NCBI GenBank assembly: GCA_002436185.1
Contig: DJKX01000040.1
Location: 62,001-126,000, forward strand
Direction: 5' to 3'
From: Fidelibacterota bacterium UBA6531
GTDB taxonomy: Bacteria > Fidelibacterota > Marinisomatia > Marinisomatales > TCS55
Length of the DNA stretch: 64,000 nucleotides
Position numbers and translations under genes: made by a program
In this document: positions 35,213 to 43,931 of the stretch, one piece after another
Numbering within the stretch: the first letter of the stretch is position 1
Layout of the letters: every line of letters starts with the position of its first letter
The notes under the pieces: generated by a model
Told to the model about the DNA's origin: nothing
The model's input: only the letters and a program-made list of their open reading frames with translations
Databases searched by the model: none

Positions 35213-35868
35213 GTCCAGAAGAAGCTCTTTAACCACATTTTAATAAATTTAACTGTATCCCTAACATTCCGCATAGCAGAAGGCTGATTATTATAAATAG
35301 TAGGTATGGGTACATGCTGCACTTTCCAACCGGCTATGGACGCTTTAATGAGAAACTCACTTTCGAACTGAAACCCTTGCTCAAAGCAATCAATATCAGA
35401 AAAAATATATGTCTGAAAAGAACGATATCCACACTGCGAATCTTTTATCACTGAATTTGAACGGATCGAAACGAGTAAGCTGGTTATAAAATTTGAAAAT
35501 TGACGTGTTAAAGGCATATTTCGTCGATTGTTACGATATCCTAATAAGATTGTTTTTTCGGGCATTTGACTAAAATTATCTAATAATTCTGGTGGATGCT
35601 GAAGGTCGATATCCATTGTTACAGCGCTATCTCCACCTTTTTGTAAAATCCAATCCATTGCAGTTTGTATAGCTGCACCTTTTCCAAGATTCTTATCATG
35701 TTGTAAATATCTAACATCTAATTCCTTCAATTTTTCAATTGTATCGTCCGAACTGCCGTCATCAATAAAGACTAATTGATCAAGCCATGAATCATTAATC
35801 CGAGTTAAAAAATTATTCAAAGGTGAAGATCCATTAAAAACAGGTACAATAATGTAAGGTAGTGACAT
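35209..35868 (-). CDS. Family 2 glycosyltransferase
   Basis: A 219-aa GT-A fold enzyme: IIVPVFNGSSPLNNF, FIDDGSSDDTIEKLKEL, NLGKGAAIQTAMDW, and the DxD motif in VTMDIDLQHPPE. The later CGYRSFQTYIFSD and ESEFLIKASIAGW resemble polyprenol-phosphate sugar transferases (Dpm1/DPMS-like), but it lacks extra membrane domains. The acceptor is unknown. It sits flush against the phosphodiester-glycosidase gene and overlaps the DedA-like gene, suggesting work on a membrane-linked sugar. Confidence 0.9.
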   Translation of the reverse strand: MSLPYIIVPVFNGSSPLNNFLTRINDSWLDQLVFIDDGSSDDTIEKLKELDVRYLQHDKNLGKGAAIQTAMDWILQKGGDSAVTMDIDLQHPPELLDNFSQMPEKTILLGYRNNRRNMPLTRQFSNFITSLLVSIRSNSVIKDSQCGYRSFQTYIFSDIDCFEQGFQFESEFLIKASIAGWKVQHVPIPTIYNNQPSAMRNVRDTVKFIKMWLKSFFWT

Positions 35869-36810
35869 TTATTCAGAAAAAACTGCAATGGCAGACATGA
35901 CTTCACGCTGTGTTGTGAAACCGGCAGGTTTATTTAATAGTTTTCCATTAACAACAATTGCACTTGAACCACCGCCATCCAGATTTATTGCTTCTACACA
36001 ATCCAAATCAAACATCATGATGGATAATTCATTCAAGTCTACTCCCCTGCTGTCCGGCTGACGACCGTCTACAACTAGAAAAATGTATTTTCCATCTTTT
36101 GTATATCCGGCTGCAGTTCGCGGATGGATATCGGGGATCTTTGACCAGAAAAACACTTCTTCATCAGACGTTATATTCTTACGACTATTTGAAACGATCA
36201 CAGGCCCTGCTTGCATAGCATCTCTTACATTCCAATACTTTCCATTTTTATAATTAAGTTCTGTAACGGGTTTGTCAGGTTTATTTTTAGCCGGTTTTTC
36301 CCATTGAAAAATTGAATCGTTATGACTTGCAATCCACGCAATGTCCATCTGTCCTGCATAATCAAATCCGATAGCACTTCTGGTTAAGTAATATCGTTCT
36401 TCCCTTTTAAGCATGGAACGTAGTGTTTTGGAAATTGTAATATCATTATCCATTAATAAACCAACATGTTCAGCTGGAATTTTATGCATGAGAAAATATC
36501 CGCCATTCAAAACGACAGTTGCGTTCATTCGTTCAGCAAACTGACTTGGTGTTTCCCTTCTATCTAGGTCATTGGAAACAACAATTTCTGTAGATAAATG
36601 CTTATTTTTGCTATCAATTTCAACATACCATGCATTGATTGGTATGTGTTTATTCCGTCCTGAAAATACGCGAATTCCTTCCGGTAATTTGTGAAAGCTG
36701 CCAGAAATATTTTTCCAACCCATGGGAATACTGCGATATGAACGAATTTCTCCACAAGAAAAAAGAGTAAGAGTAAATGTAATAATTGTTAACTGATAAA
36801 ATCTCTTCAT
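35869..36810 (-). CDS. Phosphodiester glycosidase (NAGPA-domain) lipoprotein
   Basis: A 313-aa lipoprotein with lipobox LFSC (Cys19). The NAGPA-type domain carries RTAAGYTKDGKYIFLVVDGR, VDLNELSIMMFDLDC and the strongly conserved AINLDGGGSSAIVVNG. Relatives remove N-acetylglucosamine or other sugars from phosphodiesters. Located outside the cell membrane, it might trim teichoic-like or lipid-linked phosphosugars; that role is inference. Its ATG overlaps the stop of the DUF2914 gene. Confidence 0.88.
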   Translation of the reverse strand: MKRFYQLTIITFTLTLFSCGEIRSYRSIPMGWKNISGSFHKLPEGIRVFSGRNKHIPINAWYVEIDSKNKHLSTEIVVSNDLDRRETPSQFAERMNATVVLNGGYFLMHKIPAEHVGLLMDNDITISKTLRSMLKREERYYLTRSAIGFDYAGQMDIAWIASHNDSIFQWEKPAKNKPDKPVTELNYKNGKYWNVRDAMQAGPVIVSNSRKNITSDEEVFFWSKIPDIHPRTAAGYTKDGKYIFLVVDGRQPDSRGVDLNELSIMMFDLDCVEAINLDGGGSSAIVVNGKLLNKPAGFTTQREVMSAIAVFSE

Positions 36811-37472
36811 TCGCCTATAATTGTAAAATGAATAGTATCCAGTGCAGTATTTGAAATTTCATCACGAAGGACAACGAACCATTCACCTATTTGAGCATTT
36901 GTAATAGTTTTGTACGTCCAGGAACGCCAATGTACAGATCGTCCAATTTTGATGGGAATTGTATCAATATATTTTTCTTGAAAATACCATTCGTATAAAA
37001 TGATACGTTCACTCAATGCATTTCGAATGCCGGAATAACAATAAACTCGTCCCAGCGTCACTGGAAATTCCTTTTGGAAATTAATAGGTTTACGAAGACT
37101 GTCAATCATACTTTCACACATAAGTAATGAATTCACTCGTAAATCTGGAAGTTCAGGTTGTGTTTTATTAGTATCTAATTCTTGTTCTTCTATATCAACC
37201 AATATTGTATCAGAAGGTGGAGTCTTTACTTTCATTGTGTCAATCAAAGCATCCTCAATTACTGCAGTTGGATTTTGAACTATTTTCGCAGGATGTTTTA
37301 TTTCTACATCATCATCACTTGAGATTCCAGTAAATACAGCATATACAACATACATTATCGCCAAAGGCAATATGAATCGATCCAGTTTCTGCCAAATAGC
37401 TACAATTACCAGTATTAATAATGTAATGGTAATGGGCAGAAACGCAGGATCGTCGATGAGACGGTCAATCAT
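36807..37472 (-). CDS. DUF2914-domain membrane protein
   Basis: A 221-aa protein. Two N-terminal helices (about 11-28 and 32-50) are followed by an acidic, low-complexity linker (about 55-115) and a C-terminal DUF2914-like domain: VYCYSGIRNALSERIILYEW, VHWRSWTYKTITNAQIGEWFV. DUF2914 domains are beta-rich and secreted or membrane-linked, with unknown function. It is the first gene of a tightly coupled four-gene unit with the glycosidase, the glycosyltransferase and the DedA-like protein. Confidence 0.8.
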   Translation of the reverse strand: MIDRLIDDPAFLPITITLLILVIVAIWQKLDRFILPLAIMYVVYAVFTGISSDDDVEIKHPAKIVQNPTAVIEDALIDTMKVKTPPSDTILVDIEEQELDTNKTQPELPDLRVNSLLMCESMIDSLRKPINFQKEFPVTLGRVYCYSGIRNALSERIILYEWYFQEKYIDTIPIKIGRSVHWRSWTYKTITNAQIGEWFVVLRDEISNTALDTIHFTIIGE

Positions 37473-37513
37473 TCAAGAAATTTAAAGGTGTTTATTGAAG
37501 AAATAAAATAGAC

Positions 37514-38212
37514 TTATTTTTCTTTTAGTATGCGATTATTAAACGTTCCGAGTATAATAAAACCGGTTAATAAAGTCATTGTAATCAATTTTTGAGTAAT
37601 GACTTCTGCTAAATAATTATTACTAAACAGAATTGAATTCAATTCAAAATCAGATAATCCTATATACATTCCTGTCGCTATACTTAAAAGTAAATATCCA
37701 AAAGAGAGTAAGCGAGTTGATTGATCCATTTTGTAAAAAGAAAGGAATAATAATAGAGAACTTCCAAATAAAAATCTGAATAAATATTCAGCAAAAAGAA
37801 TATGATCTTTTAAATTTATATCAGCAGGAGTCAGTGATATTCCTAAAAAACATAAACTGAAACACATTCCAAAAAACGTACCCAGTTTAAACATATTTCC
37901 TCCAAAATCGAATTTGTTCTTGAAAAAGGAATAATTGCCGTAGAAATATGTAAATAATGAGAATGTCATTACCGTAAATACCATTATAAAAATTAGAAAT
38001 GGATAAAGATTACTTTCCCCGGAATGTGTTGTGATTCGACCAAGGTCACTGATATAATTTTCTGTAAATATATATCCGACAGTTTCCGGGTTCACTTCTG
38101 TTCCGCCTGAATACAATTGTGATGCTATTGTAAGGAATGATACAAATACAATAATCGCAATCAAAGGAAATTGAATTAAAGTGAATTTTGGATTATTTAT
38201 AAATATTTTCAT
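37514..38212 (-). CDS. Uncharacterised polytopic membrane protein (possibly DUF998-like)
   Basis: A 232-aa protein with about six hydrophobic segments. The extracytoplasmic loop after the first helix has FTENYISDLGRITTHSGESN, reminiscent of the N(x)SDLG...H loop of DUF998 proteins, but the match is weak. It lies upstream of the DUF2914 unit with a 41-base gap, so it could belong to the same transcript. I do not recognise a function. Confidence 0.6.
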   Translation of the reverse strand: MKIFINNPKFTLIQFPLIAIIVFVSFLTIASQLYSGGTEVNPETVGYIFTENYISDLGRITTHSGESNLYPFLIFIMVFTVMTFSLFTYFYGNYSFFKNKFDFGGNMFKLGTFFGMCFSLCFLGISLTPADINLKDHILFAEYLFRFLFGSSLLLFLSFYKMDQSTRLLSFGYLLLSIATGMYIGLSDFELNSILFSNNYLAEVITQKLITMTLLTGFIILGTFNNRILKEK

Positions 38213-38242
38213 TTTATTTAAATTAAGTAATTAATCAAGTTA

Positions 38243-38272
38243 AAAAGCCTTTCTCATTCGAGGAAGGCTTTT
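38243..38272 (-). terminator. Rho-independent terminator after merR/tRNA-Pro
   Basis: AAAAGCCTT (38243-38251) and AAGGCTTTT (38264-38272) form a perfect 9-bp stem with a 12-base loop. Read on the minus strand the stem ends in TTTTT. It follows tRNA-Pro(GGG) by three bases and so should end the long minus-strand transcript from pnp/ald/merR. Confidence 0.8.
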
Positions 38273-38274
38273 CG

Positions 38275-38348
38275 TCGGAGCGACAGGATTTGAACCTGCG
38301 ACCCCTGCAACCCCATTGCAGTGCGCTACCGGGCTACGCCACGCTCCG
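38275..38348 (-). tRNA. tRNA-Pro (GGG)
   Basis: A 74-base cloverleaf: acceptor CGGAGCG pairs with CGCTCCG, anticodon stem CTGCA/TGCAG encloses ATGGGGT with anticodon GGG, T-arm GCAGG-TTCAAAT-CCTGT. No CCA is encoded. Only one base separates its 5' end from the merR stop codon, so it is almost certainly cut from the merR transcript. Confidence 0.95.
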
Positions 38349-38349
38349 A

Positions 38350-38721
38350 TTAATTTTTATGTATAAAGTCTAAAATGGATTCCAGTTCTTGTTTTACTTT
38401 AACCAAAATTTCACTATTATTTTCATCTGAAACAGTAGTCTCTTGCTGGCCAACCATTTCTTCTGCTTTTTCCCCGGAACTAAATTGAGTTATAGCACCT
38501 TTTATTGTGAATTTTCTATTATAAAGAAGATCCTTAATCTGTAAAATAATATCTATATCCTTCTGGCGATATGTTCTGTTCCCAGCTCTATTTTTAGGAG
38601 GCGCAAGTTGCTTAAACTCTGTTTCCCAATATCGTAAAACATAGGGTTTCAACTCTGTGAGTTTGCTTACTTCCCCAATGGAATAGTAAAGTTTTTTTAT
38701 TTGTTTTGGTGCAGATCCCAT
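38350..38721 (-). CDS. MerR-family transcriptional regulator
   Basis: A 123-aa regulator. The winged helix-turn-helix is at the N-terminus: KLYYSIGEVSKLTELKPYVLRYWETEF, then GNRTYRQKDIDIILQIKDLLY (about residues 10-70). The C-terminal half is a helical dimerisation region without effector-binding Cys pairs. This short form with LRYWE is widespread in Bacteroidetes-like bacteria. It probably dimerises through its last helix (ILVKVKQELESILDFI). A long palindrome abuts its start codon and may be its operator. Confidence 0.88.
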   Translation of the reverse strand: MGSAPKQIKKLYYSIGEVSKLTELKPYVLRYWETEFKQLAPPKNRAGNRTYRQKDIDIILQIKDLLYNRKFTIKGAITQFSSGEKAEEMVGQQETTVSDENNSEILVKVKQELESILDFIHKN

Positions 38722-38766
38722 GGTATCTCTATTTAAAGCGATACTTTAAATTAATGCAGAGATACC
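38722..38766 (-). promoter_or_regulatory. Composite palindrome touching the merR start codon
   Basis: The outer arms GGTATCTCT (38722-38730) and AGAGATACC (38758-38766) are perfect, and inside them TTTAAAG (38732-38738) pairs with CTTTAAA (38744-38750). On the minus strand the outer arm ends exactly at the merR ATG. There is no U-run, so it is not a typical terminator of ald. It could be a dyad operator for MerR or an RNA hairpin limiting merR translation. Confidence 0.5.
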
Positions 38767-38786
38767 GTCGGTGCAAAGAGTTTAAA

Positions 38787-39905
38787 TCAATTCTTTAAGG
38801 TATTTTCTGGTGGTGTATAATTTAAATTGAATGCGTCTGCTACAGCATTATGCGTTACGTGACCATTGATCATGTTTAGACCATGAAGCAAAGCTGCATT
38901 ATTTTGTAATGCAGTTTGGATGCCTTCATTCGCTAATTTTTGAATATAGGGATTGGTTGCATTGGTTAAAGCAGTTGTTGATGTATAAGGCACTGCACCG
39001 GGCATATTGGCCACACAATAGTGAATAATATCATCCACAACAAAAATAGGATCTTCGTGGGTTGTCGGTTTACACGTTTCAATACAACCCCCCTGGTCAA
39101 CAGCAACATCAATAATTACGGATCCCGGTCGCATCAGTTTCAACATCTTACGTGTGACTAGTTTTGGAGCTACTGCTCCTGGAATCAAAACAGCGCCAAT
39201 CAGTAAGTCAGTTTGCCTTAAGTGCTCCCGGATGTTTAACTGGTTGCTGTAAATCGTGCGCACATTTTTTGGCATAATTTCATCTAAATAACGTAACCTG
39301 TCCAAATTAACATCAAGGATAAATACATTGGCTCCCAGGCCGGCGGCAATAAATGCTGCATTCGTACCCACAACACCACCGCCTAAAATGGTCACCTTGG
39401 CGGGCTCAACACCCGGGACGCCTCCCAACAGGATACCCTTGCCGCCTTTAACTTTTTCCAAGAATTTAGCCCCTTCCTGGACGGCCATACGGCCGGCGAC
39501 TTCACTCATTGGAACAAGTAATGGCAAACGGCCATCTTCTGTCATGATTGTTTCATAGGCAATAGCTGTAGCATCGGTTTCCAAGAATGATTTTGTTAAT
39601 TCTTCGGAAGCTGCAAAATGAAAATAGGTGAACATGGTCAGATCTTTTGAACACATGGCAATTTCTACAGGCTGTGGTTCTTTAACCTTAATCACCAATT
39701 CAACATTATCGAAAATCTCCTTTGATGTGTCAACGATTCGGCAATTAAAATCCTCGTAATCTGTGTTTGAAAATCCGCTGGAATTTCCAGCGGATTTTTC
39801 AATCAAAACTTCATGACCATTTTGTGTTAACTCGAGGGCAATACCCGGAGTCAACGCAACGCGGTTTTCATTCTGTTTTATTTCTTTCGGAACACCAATG
39901 AGCAT
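38787..39905 (-). CDS. ald: Alanine dehydrogenase
   Basis: A 372-aa enzyme with MLIGVPKEIKQNENRVALTP, the catalytic-type Lys and His in VIKVKEPQP and FTYFHFAASEEL, the NAD loop VTILGGGVVGTNAA and the VDQGGCIE motif near residue 268. It interconverts alanine and pyruvate plus ammonia. Its ATG follows pnp immediately (adjacent coordinates), so it is co-transcribed with the pnp operon, an unusual place for it. Confidence 0.97.
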   Translation of the reverse strand: MLIGVPKEIKQNENRVALTPGIALELTQNGHEVLIEKSAGNSSGFSNTDYEDFNCRIVDTSKEIFDNVELVIKVKEPQPVEIAMCSKDLTMFTYFHFAASEELTKSFLETDATAIAYETIMTEDGRLPLLVPMSEVAGRMAVQEGAKFLEKVKGGKGILLGGVPGVEPAKVTILGGGVVGTNAAFIAAGLGANVFILDVNLDRLRYLDEIMPKNVRTIYSNQLNIREHLRQTDLLIGAVLIPGAVAPKLVTRKMLKLMRPGSVIIDVAVDQGGCIETCKPTTHEDPIFVVDDIIHYCVANMPGAVPYTSTTALTNATNPYIQKLANEGIQTALQNNAALLHGLNMINGHVTHNAVADAFNLNYTPPENTLKN

Positions 39906-42077
39906 TTATCTGCGACGTCCTCTGTTGCGATCTTTTCTAAAGCCACCACTATTACGTCTGCCACGGCTGTTAGACTCTCTTGGTGGTCGCTCAACATATC
40001 CTTCCGGTTTAGGAAGGAGCGCTTTACGACTAAAGTCTAAACGACCTTGATCATCAACCTTGATGAGTTTAACACGAATATTATCGCCTGATTTTACCAC
40101 ATCTTCGACTTTTTCTGTACGTTCCCAGTTTAGTTCAGAAATATGAACTAATCCTTCACGACCAGGTACAAATTCGACAAACGCGCCAAATGTCATCAAT
40201 CGTGTAACAATTCCATCAAACTCTTGTCCTACTTCAGGTTCAAATGTGAGTGCTTTAACGAGCTCCATGGCATCATTGCATTTATCCGCATTAGCACCGG
40301 CAATAGTAACATTACCATCATCATCAACATTGATTTCACATTCTGTATCTTCAATGATCTTTTTGATGTTTTTACCACCTGGACCAATTAATGCTCCAAT
40401 TTTTTCAGGATTAATTGTAATTGAAAAAATTCGTGGTGCATATTCGGATATTTCGTTAGCCTCAGGCAATGCTTCATTCATTAAGTTTAGAATGTGCAAA
40501 CGACCTTCGCGAGCTTGCTCTAATGCTTGCTCCATTAATTCGAAGGAAATACCTTCAATTTTAAGATCTAACTGTATTGCATTAATACCATCGGCTGTTC
40601 CGGCAATTTTAAAATCCATATCGCCCAAATGATCTTCAGCTCCCAGGATATCACTTAAAATTGCATTTCGTTTACCATCAGTAATCAATCCCATTGCGAT
40701 TCCTGCAACATGGCTCTTTAATGGAGCACCTGCATTCATCAATGATAATGAACCACCGCAAACAGACGCCATAGAAGACGATCCGTTAGATTCCATTATT
40801 TCAGACACAATGCGAATTGTATACGGAAAATCATCATATTGCGGAAGTACGGGTTTAAGTGCACGTTGTGCTAAATTTCCATGCCCAATTTCACGGCGAC
40901 TTGTAAAACCTATCCGGCCAACTTCGCCTACACAATAAGGTGGAAAATTATAATGAAGATAATAATTTTTCTTATAATCTTCATCCATGCTATCTATGAT
41001 CATTTCTGAACTTTTAGATCCCAATGTAGTTATGACCATTGCTTGTGTCTCTCCACGAGTAAACAAGGCTGATCCATGAGTCCGGTTTAAAATTCCGGGT
41101 TCAATTGAAATTGGTCGTATTTCAGTCGTTGATCTTCCATCACTTCTTTTGCCTGTAGCAAGTACTTGCTCGCGAAAAGCATCTTTAAAGCGATCGGAAA
41201 TTATAGACTTAATTGCCTGTTCTTCTTCTGGAAAAGTTTCTTCCAGTGACTCAATAATTGAATCAGTCATAGAATCTTTCGCGTCTGATCTTTCATGTTT
41301 GTCAGCTATTGATACAATGTCAGAAATTTGGTTTCCTATTTTTTCATCAATAGCCGTTACCAATGCTTCATCAGGTTCTGGAGAAACAAATTCATCTTTT
41401 TGCACATTCATTTCAGCAAGAAGTTCATTTTGAAGATCTATGATCTCTTTAATAACTCCATGAGCAAATTTTAATGCATCCAATATTTCAGATTCAGTCG
41501 CTTCTTCAGCTTCACCTTCCACCATGACAACTGTTTCCTGATTTCCTGAAACAATCATTTCAATATCAGAACTCAATAAATCACTACGAGTTGGATTAAT
41601 AACAAATTCGCCATCAATTCTTCCAACACGGACCGTTGCAATAGGTCCATTCCACGGAATAGTAGATGTAATTAATGCGGCTGATGCACCTACACCAGAA
41701 AGTGTATCTGCCATATTTTCGCCATCACTCTGCAAAACAGTAATCATGACTTGGACTTCATTTTTGAATCCTTTAGGAAATAAAGGCCGAATAGGTCTGT
41801 CAGTTAATCGACTTGTTAAAACCTCATGTTCAGCAGGCCTTGCTTCCCTTTTGAAAAAACCTCCGGGAATTTTACCTCCCGCATAATGTTTTTCTCTATA
41901 TTCAACTTGTAATGGAAAAAAATCGATTCCTTCTCTTGGCACTTTAGATGCATTCACTGCAGCCAATATGACTGTTTCTCCATAGGTTACCATAACGGAA
42001 CCATTACTTTGACGAGCAACCTTGCCCGTTTCTAATCGCATTATTTTTCCTGCGATTTCTCTTTCTTTACTTATCAT
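39906..42077 (-). CDS. pnp: Polyribonucleotide nucleotidyltransferase
   Basis: A 723-aa PNPase with two RNase PH domains (the second with RSDGRSTTEIRPIS and ILSDILGAEDHLGDMDFKIAG), a KH domain (IGPGGKNIKKIIEDTE) and an S1 domain (GQEFDGIVTRLMTFGAFVEF). It degrades RNA 3' to 5' phosphorolytically. After the S1 domain is an arginine- and glycine-rich tail of about 25 residues (RGRRNSGGFRKDRNRGRRR), an extension beyond the E. coli protein that might bind RNA or partners. Confidence 0.97.
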   Translation of the reverse strand: MISKEREIAGKIMRLETGKVARQSNGSVMVTYGETVILAAVNASKVPREGIDFFPLQVEYREKHYAGGKIPGGFFKREARPAEHEVLTSRLTDRPIRPLFPKGFKNEVQVMITVLQSDGENMADTLSGVGASAALITSTIPWNGPIATVRVGRIDGEFVINPTRSDLLSSDIEMIVSGNQETVVMVEGEAEEATESEILDALKFAHGVIKEIIDLQNELLAEMNVQKDEFVSPEPDEALVTAIDEKIGNQISDIVSIADKHERSDAKDSMTDSIIESLEETFPEEEQAIKSIISDRFKDAFREQVLATGKRSDGRSTTEIRPISIEPGILNRTHGSALFTRGETQAMVITTLGSKSSEMIIDSMDEDYKKNYYLHYNFPPYCVGEVGRIGFTSRREIGHGNLAQRALKPVLPQYDDFPYTIRIVSEIMESNGSSSMASVCGGSLSLMNAGAPLKSHVAGIAMGLITDGKRNAILSDILGAEDHLGDMDFKIAGTADGINAIQLDLKIEGISFELMEQALEQAREGRLHILNLMNEALPEANEISEYAPRIFSITINPEKIGALIGPGGKNIKKIIEDTECEINVDDDGNVTIAGANADKCNDAMELVKALTFEPEVGQEFDGIVTRLMTFGAFVEFVPGREGLVHISELNWERTEKVEDVVKSGDNIRVKLIKVDDQGRLDFSRKALLPKPEGYVERPPRESNSRGRRNSGGFRKDRNRGRRR

Positions 42078-42086
42078 CTTCTCTTC

Positions 42087-42356
42087 TTATCCTCTTATCT
42101 TCAACTTCTTTACCAACTCCACATAACCTTTTGGATCCTTGCGACGCAGGTATTTCATTAGTTTCTTTCTCTTTGATACTATCATAACCAATCCACGACG
42201 TGAATGATGGTCTTTTTTGTGCTGCTTTGCGTGTTCCGTTAATTCACGGACACGTTTTGTCAACAATGCGATTTGGCCTTCAGCAGAACCTGTATCGGTT
42301 TCGTGCTTACCAAATTCATCTAGTATCTCTTTTTTTTCTTCTTTTGTTATTGACAT
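42087..42356 (-). CDS. rpsO: 30S ribosomal protein S15
   Basis: An 89-aa protein: FGKHETDTGSAEGQIALLTKRV, LTEHAKQHKKDHHSRRGL and LMKYLRRKDPKGY are all diagnostic of S15, which organises the central domain of 16S rRNA. A TATAGGAGA site precedes the ATG. Its position between ribF and pnp is the conserved order. Confidence 0.97.
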   Translation of the reverse strand: MSITKEEKKEILDEFGKHETDTGSAEGQIALLTKRVRELTEHAKQHKKDHHSRRGLVMIVSKRKKLMKYLRRKDPKGYVELVKKLKIRG

Positions 42357-42364
42357 AATTTCTC

Positions 42365-43300
42365 CTATAAATATTTTTGTATCAATTGATTACAATAACG
42401 TTTATCTTTGTTTAATTGCTGTACCAATTGGTCAGCATTTTCAAATTTTTGTTCATCTCGGATTCGTTCGAGAAATTCGATCTCTATTTCCTGTTTATAT
42501 AAATTATTTATGTCTTCAGTAAAAAAGTGAATTTCAGCAACAAAATCATTTTCATCGAACGTTGGGCGTACTCCTAAATTACACATTCCATACAGTGAAT
42601 TACTATTAATCCTTCCCCTGCAAAAATAAACTCCATTTTTGGGAAATAATTGATTTTCCTCTATTGCGATGAAATTTGCTGTTGGAAATGATAATTCCTT
42701 CCCTCGTCCTGCCCCTTGAACTACATGAACTTTAAAACCATACACCCAACCCAATTTAAAAGAGGCGCGGCGAACAAATCCCCCCTGTATTAATTGTCGG
42801 ATATGAGAACTTGATAAAACAACTGAATCATCAGTGACTGATTCAATAACTTCACATGTGAAATCCTGATTCGCACAAAAATCCTTAATAAACTTCGGTG
42901 ATCCTTCACGATTATAGCCAAAATGGTGATCATGCCCTATAATGATATGATCAGGATTAAAATTTTCAATCACTATTTGATTCATAAATTTTTCAGCATG
43001 AATTTTAGAAAATTCTTCTGTAAATGGAACTACTAATACCTTATCTACTTGGAGCTCTTTCAGTAATGACAGCTTTTTATCCAAGGAAATTAATAAAGGC
43101 AATTTTCTGTCCTTATCCAGTACATGCCGAGGGTGAGGATCAAACGTAATTACCACAGATTTAACATGCCGCGATTGAGCTTTTGCCACTACTTTTTTTA
43201 CTATCTCCTGATGACCTCTATGTAAACCATCAAATGAACCAATTGTTAAAACGGATCGATCCTCGCTTTTTATATTTTCAAGGTTTTTAAATACATCCAT
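42365..43300 (-). CDS. ribF: Bifunctional riboflavin kinase / FAD synthetase
   Basis: A 311-aa enzyme making FMN and FAD. The N-terminal FAD synthetase has TIGSFDGLHRGHQ, FDPHPRHVL and IIGHDHHFGYNREG. The C-terminal kinase domain has GAGRGKELSFPTANF and FPKNGVYFC with LGVRPTF. Its start overlaps the end of truB by 14 bases on the minus strand. Confidence 0.96.
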   Translation of the reverse strand: MDVFKNLENIKSEDRSVLTIGSFDGLHRGHQEIVKKVVAKAQSRHVKSVVITFDPHPRHVLDKDRKLPLLISLDKKLSLLKELQVDKVLVVPFTEEFSKIHAEKFMNQIVIENFNPDHIIIGHDHHFGYNREGSPKFIKDFCANQDFTCEVIESVTDDSVVLSSSHIRQLIQGGFVRRASFKLGWVYGFKVHVVQGAGRGKELSFPTANFIAIEENQLFPKNGVYFCRGRINSNSLYGMCNLGVRPTFDENDFVAEIHFFTEDINNLYKQEIEIEFLERIRDEQKFENADQLVQQLNKDKRYCNQLIQKYL

Positions 43301-43931
43301 TGCTTACAAAATCATCTATTTGAATTGTTTCGTCGATTGCATATTCGCCAACCTTTTTACGCTTTAAGGCAATCAAGTGTCCTACTGTACCTAACTGGTT
43401 TGCAATATCGGAGCCCAAAATACGTATATATGTACCTTTTGAGCATGTGACACTGAATTCAATGACTGGTGAATTAAAATGTATCAATTCAATGTCTACG
43501 ATTTTGATTAAACATGGTTCGCGCTCGATTTCAATATTTTTTCTGGCTAATTTATATAATCTCTGTCCATTTACTTTTTTTGCTGAATACATGGGTGGTG
43601 TTTGATATTGTTCACCAACAAATGACCTCAAAACAGTTTCTACTTCTTCAATAGTTAACGTTGGAATTGCTTTATCTTCAACAACATGTCCTTCAATATC
43701 ATGTGTGTCTGTTCTTGAGCCTAATTTTAAGGTAGCTACATACTCTTTATTCGAATCAGAAATCATACCTAATTTTTTAGTATCAGATCCCGTTCCTAAA
43801 ACAAGTACACCTTCAGCAAATGGATCTAATGTTCCTCCATGTCCAACCTTTTTTTCTTTAGTAATTGATCTTACTTTCTTAACAACGTCGAACGATGTCC
43901 AACCTTTTGGTTTATACATATTTAATATCAT
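43287..43931 (-). CDS. truB: tRNA pseudouridine55 synthase
   Basis: A 214-aa enzyme with the catalytic Asp in GHGGTLDPFAEGVLVLG near residue 37, the YKPKGWTSFDVV start and PMYSAKKVNGQRLY. It lacks the C-terminal PUA domain of larger TruB proteins (about 300 residues), so it is the compact form. It modifies U55 in the T-loop of tRNAs. It overlaps ribF and, by a few bases, rbfA. Confidence 0.95.
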   Translation of the reverse strand: MILNMYKPKGWTSFDVVKKVRSITKEKKVGHGGTLDPFAEGVLVLGTGSDTKKLGMISDSNKEYVATLKLGSRTDTHDIEGHVVEDKAIPTLTIEEVETVLRSFVGEQYQTPPMYSAKKVNGQRLYKLARKNIEIEREPCLIKIVDIELIHFNSPVIEFSVTCSKGTYIRILGSDIANQLGTVGHLIALKRKKVGEYAIDETIQIDDFVSNGCI

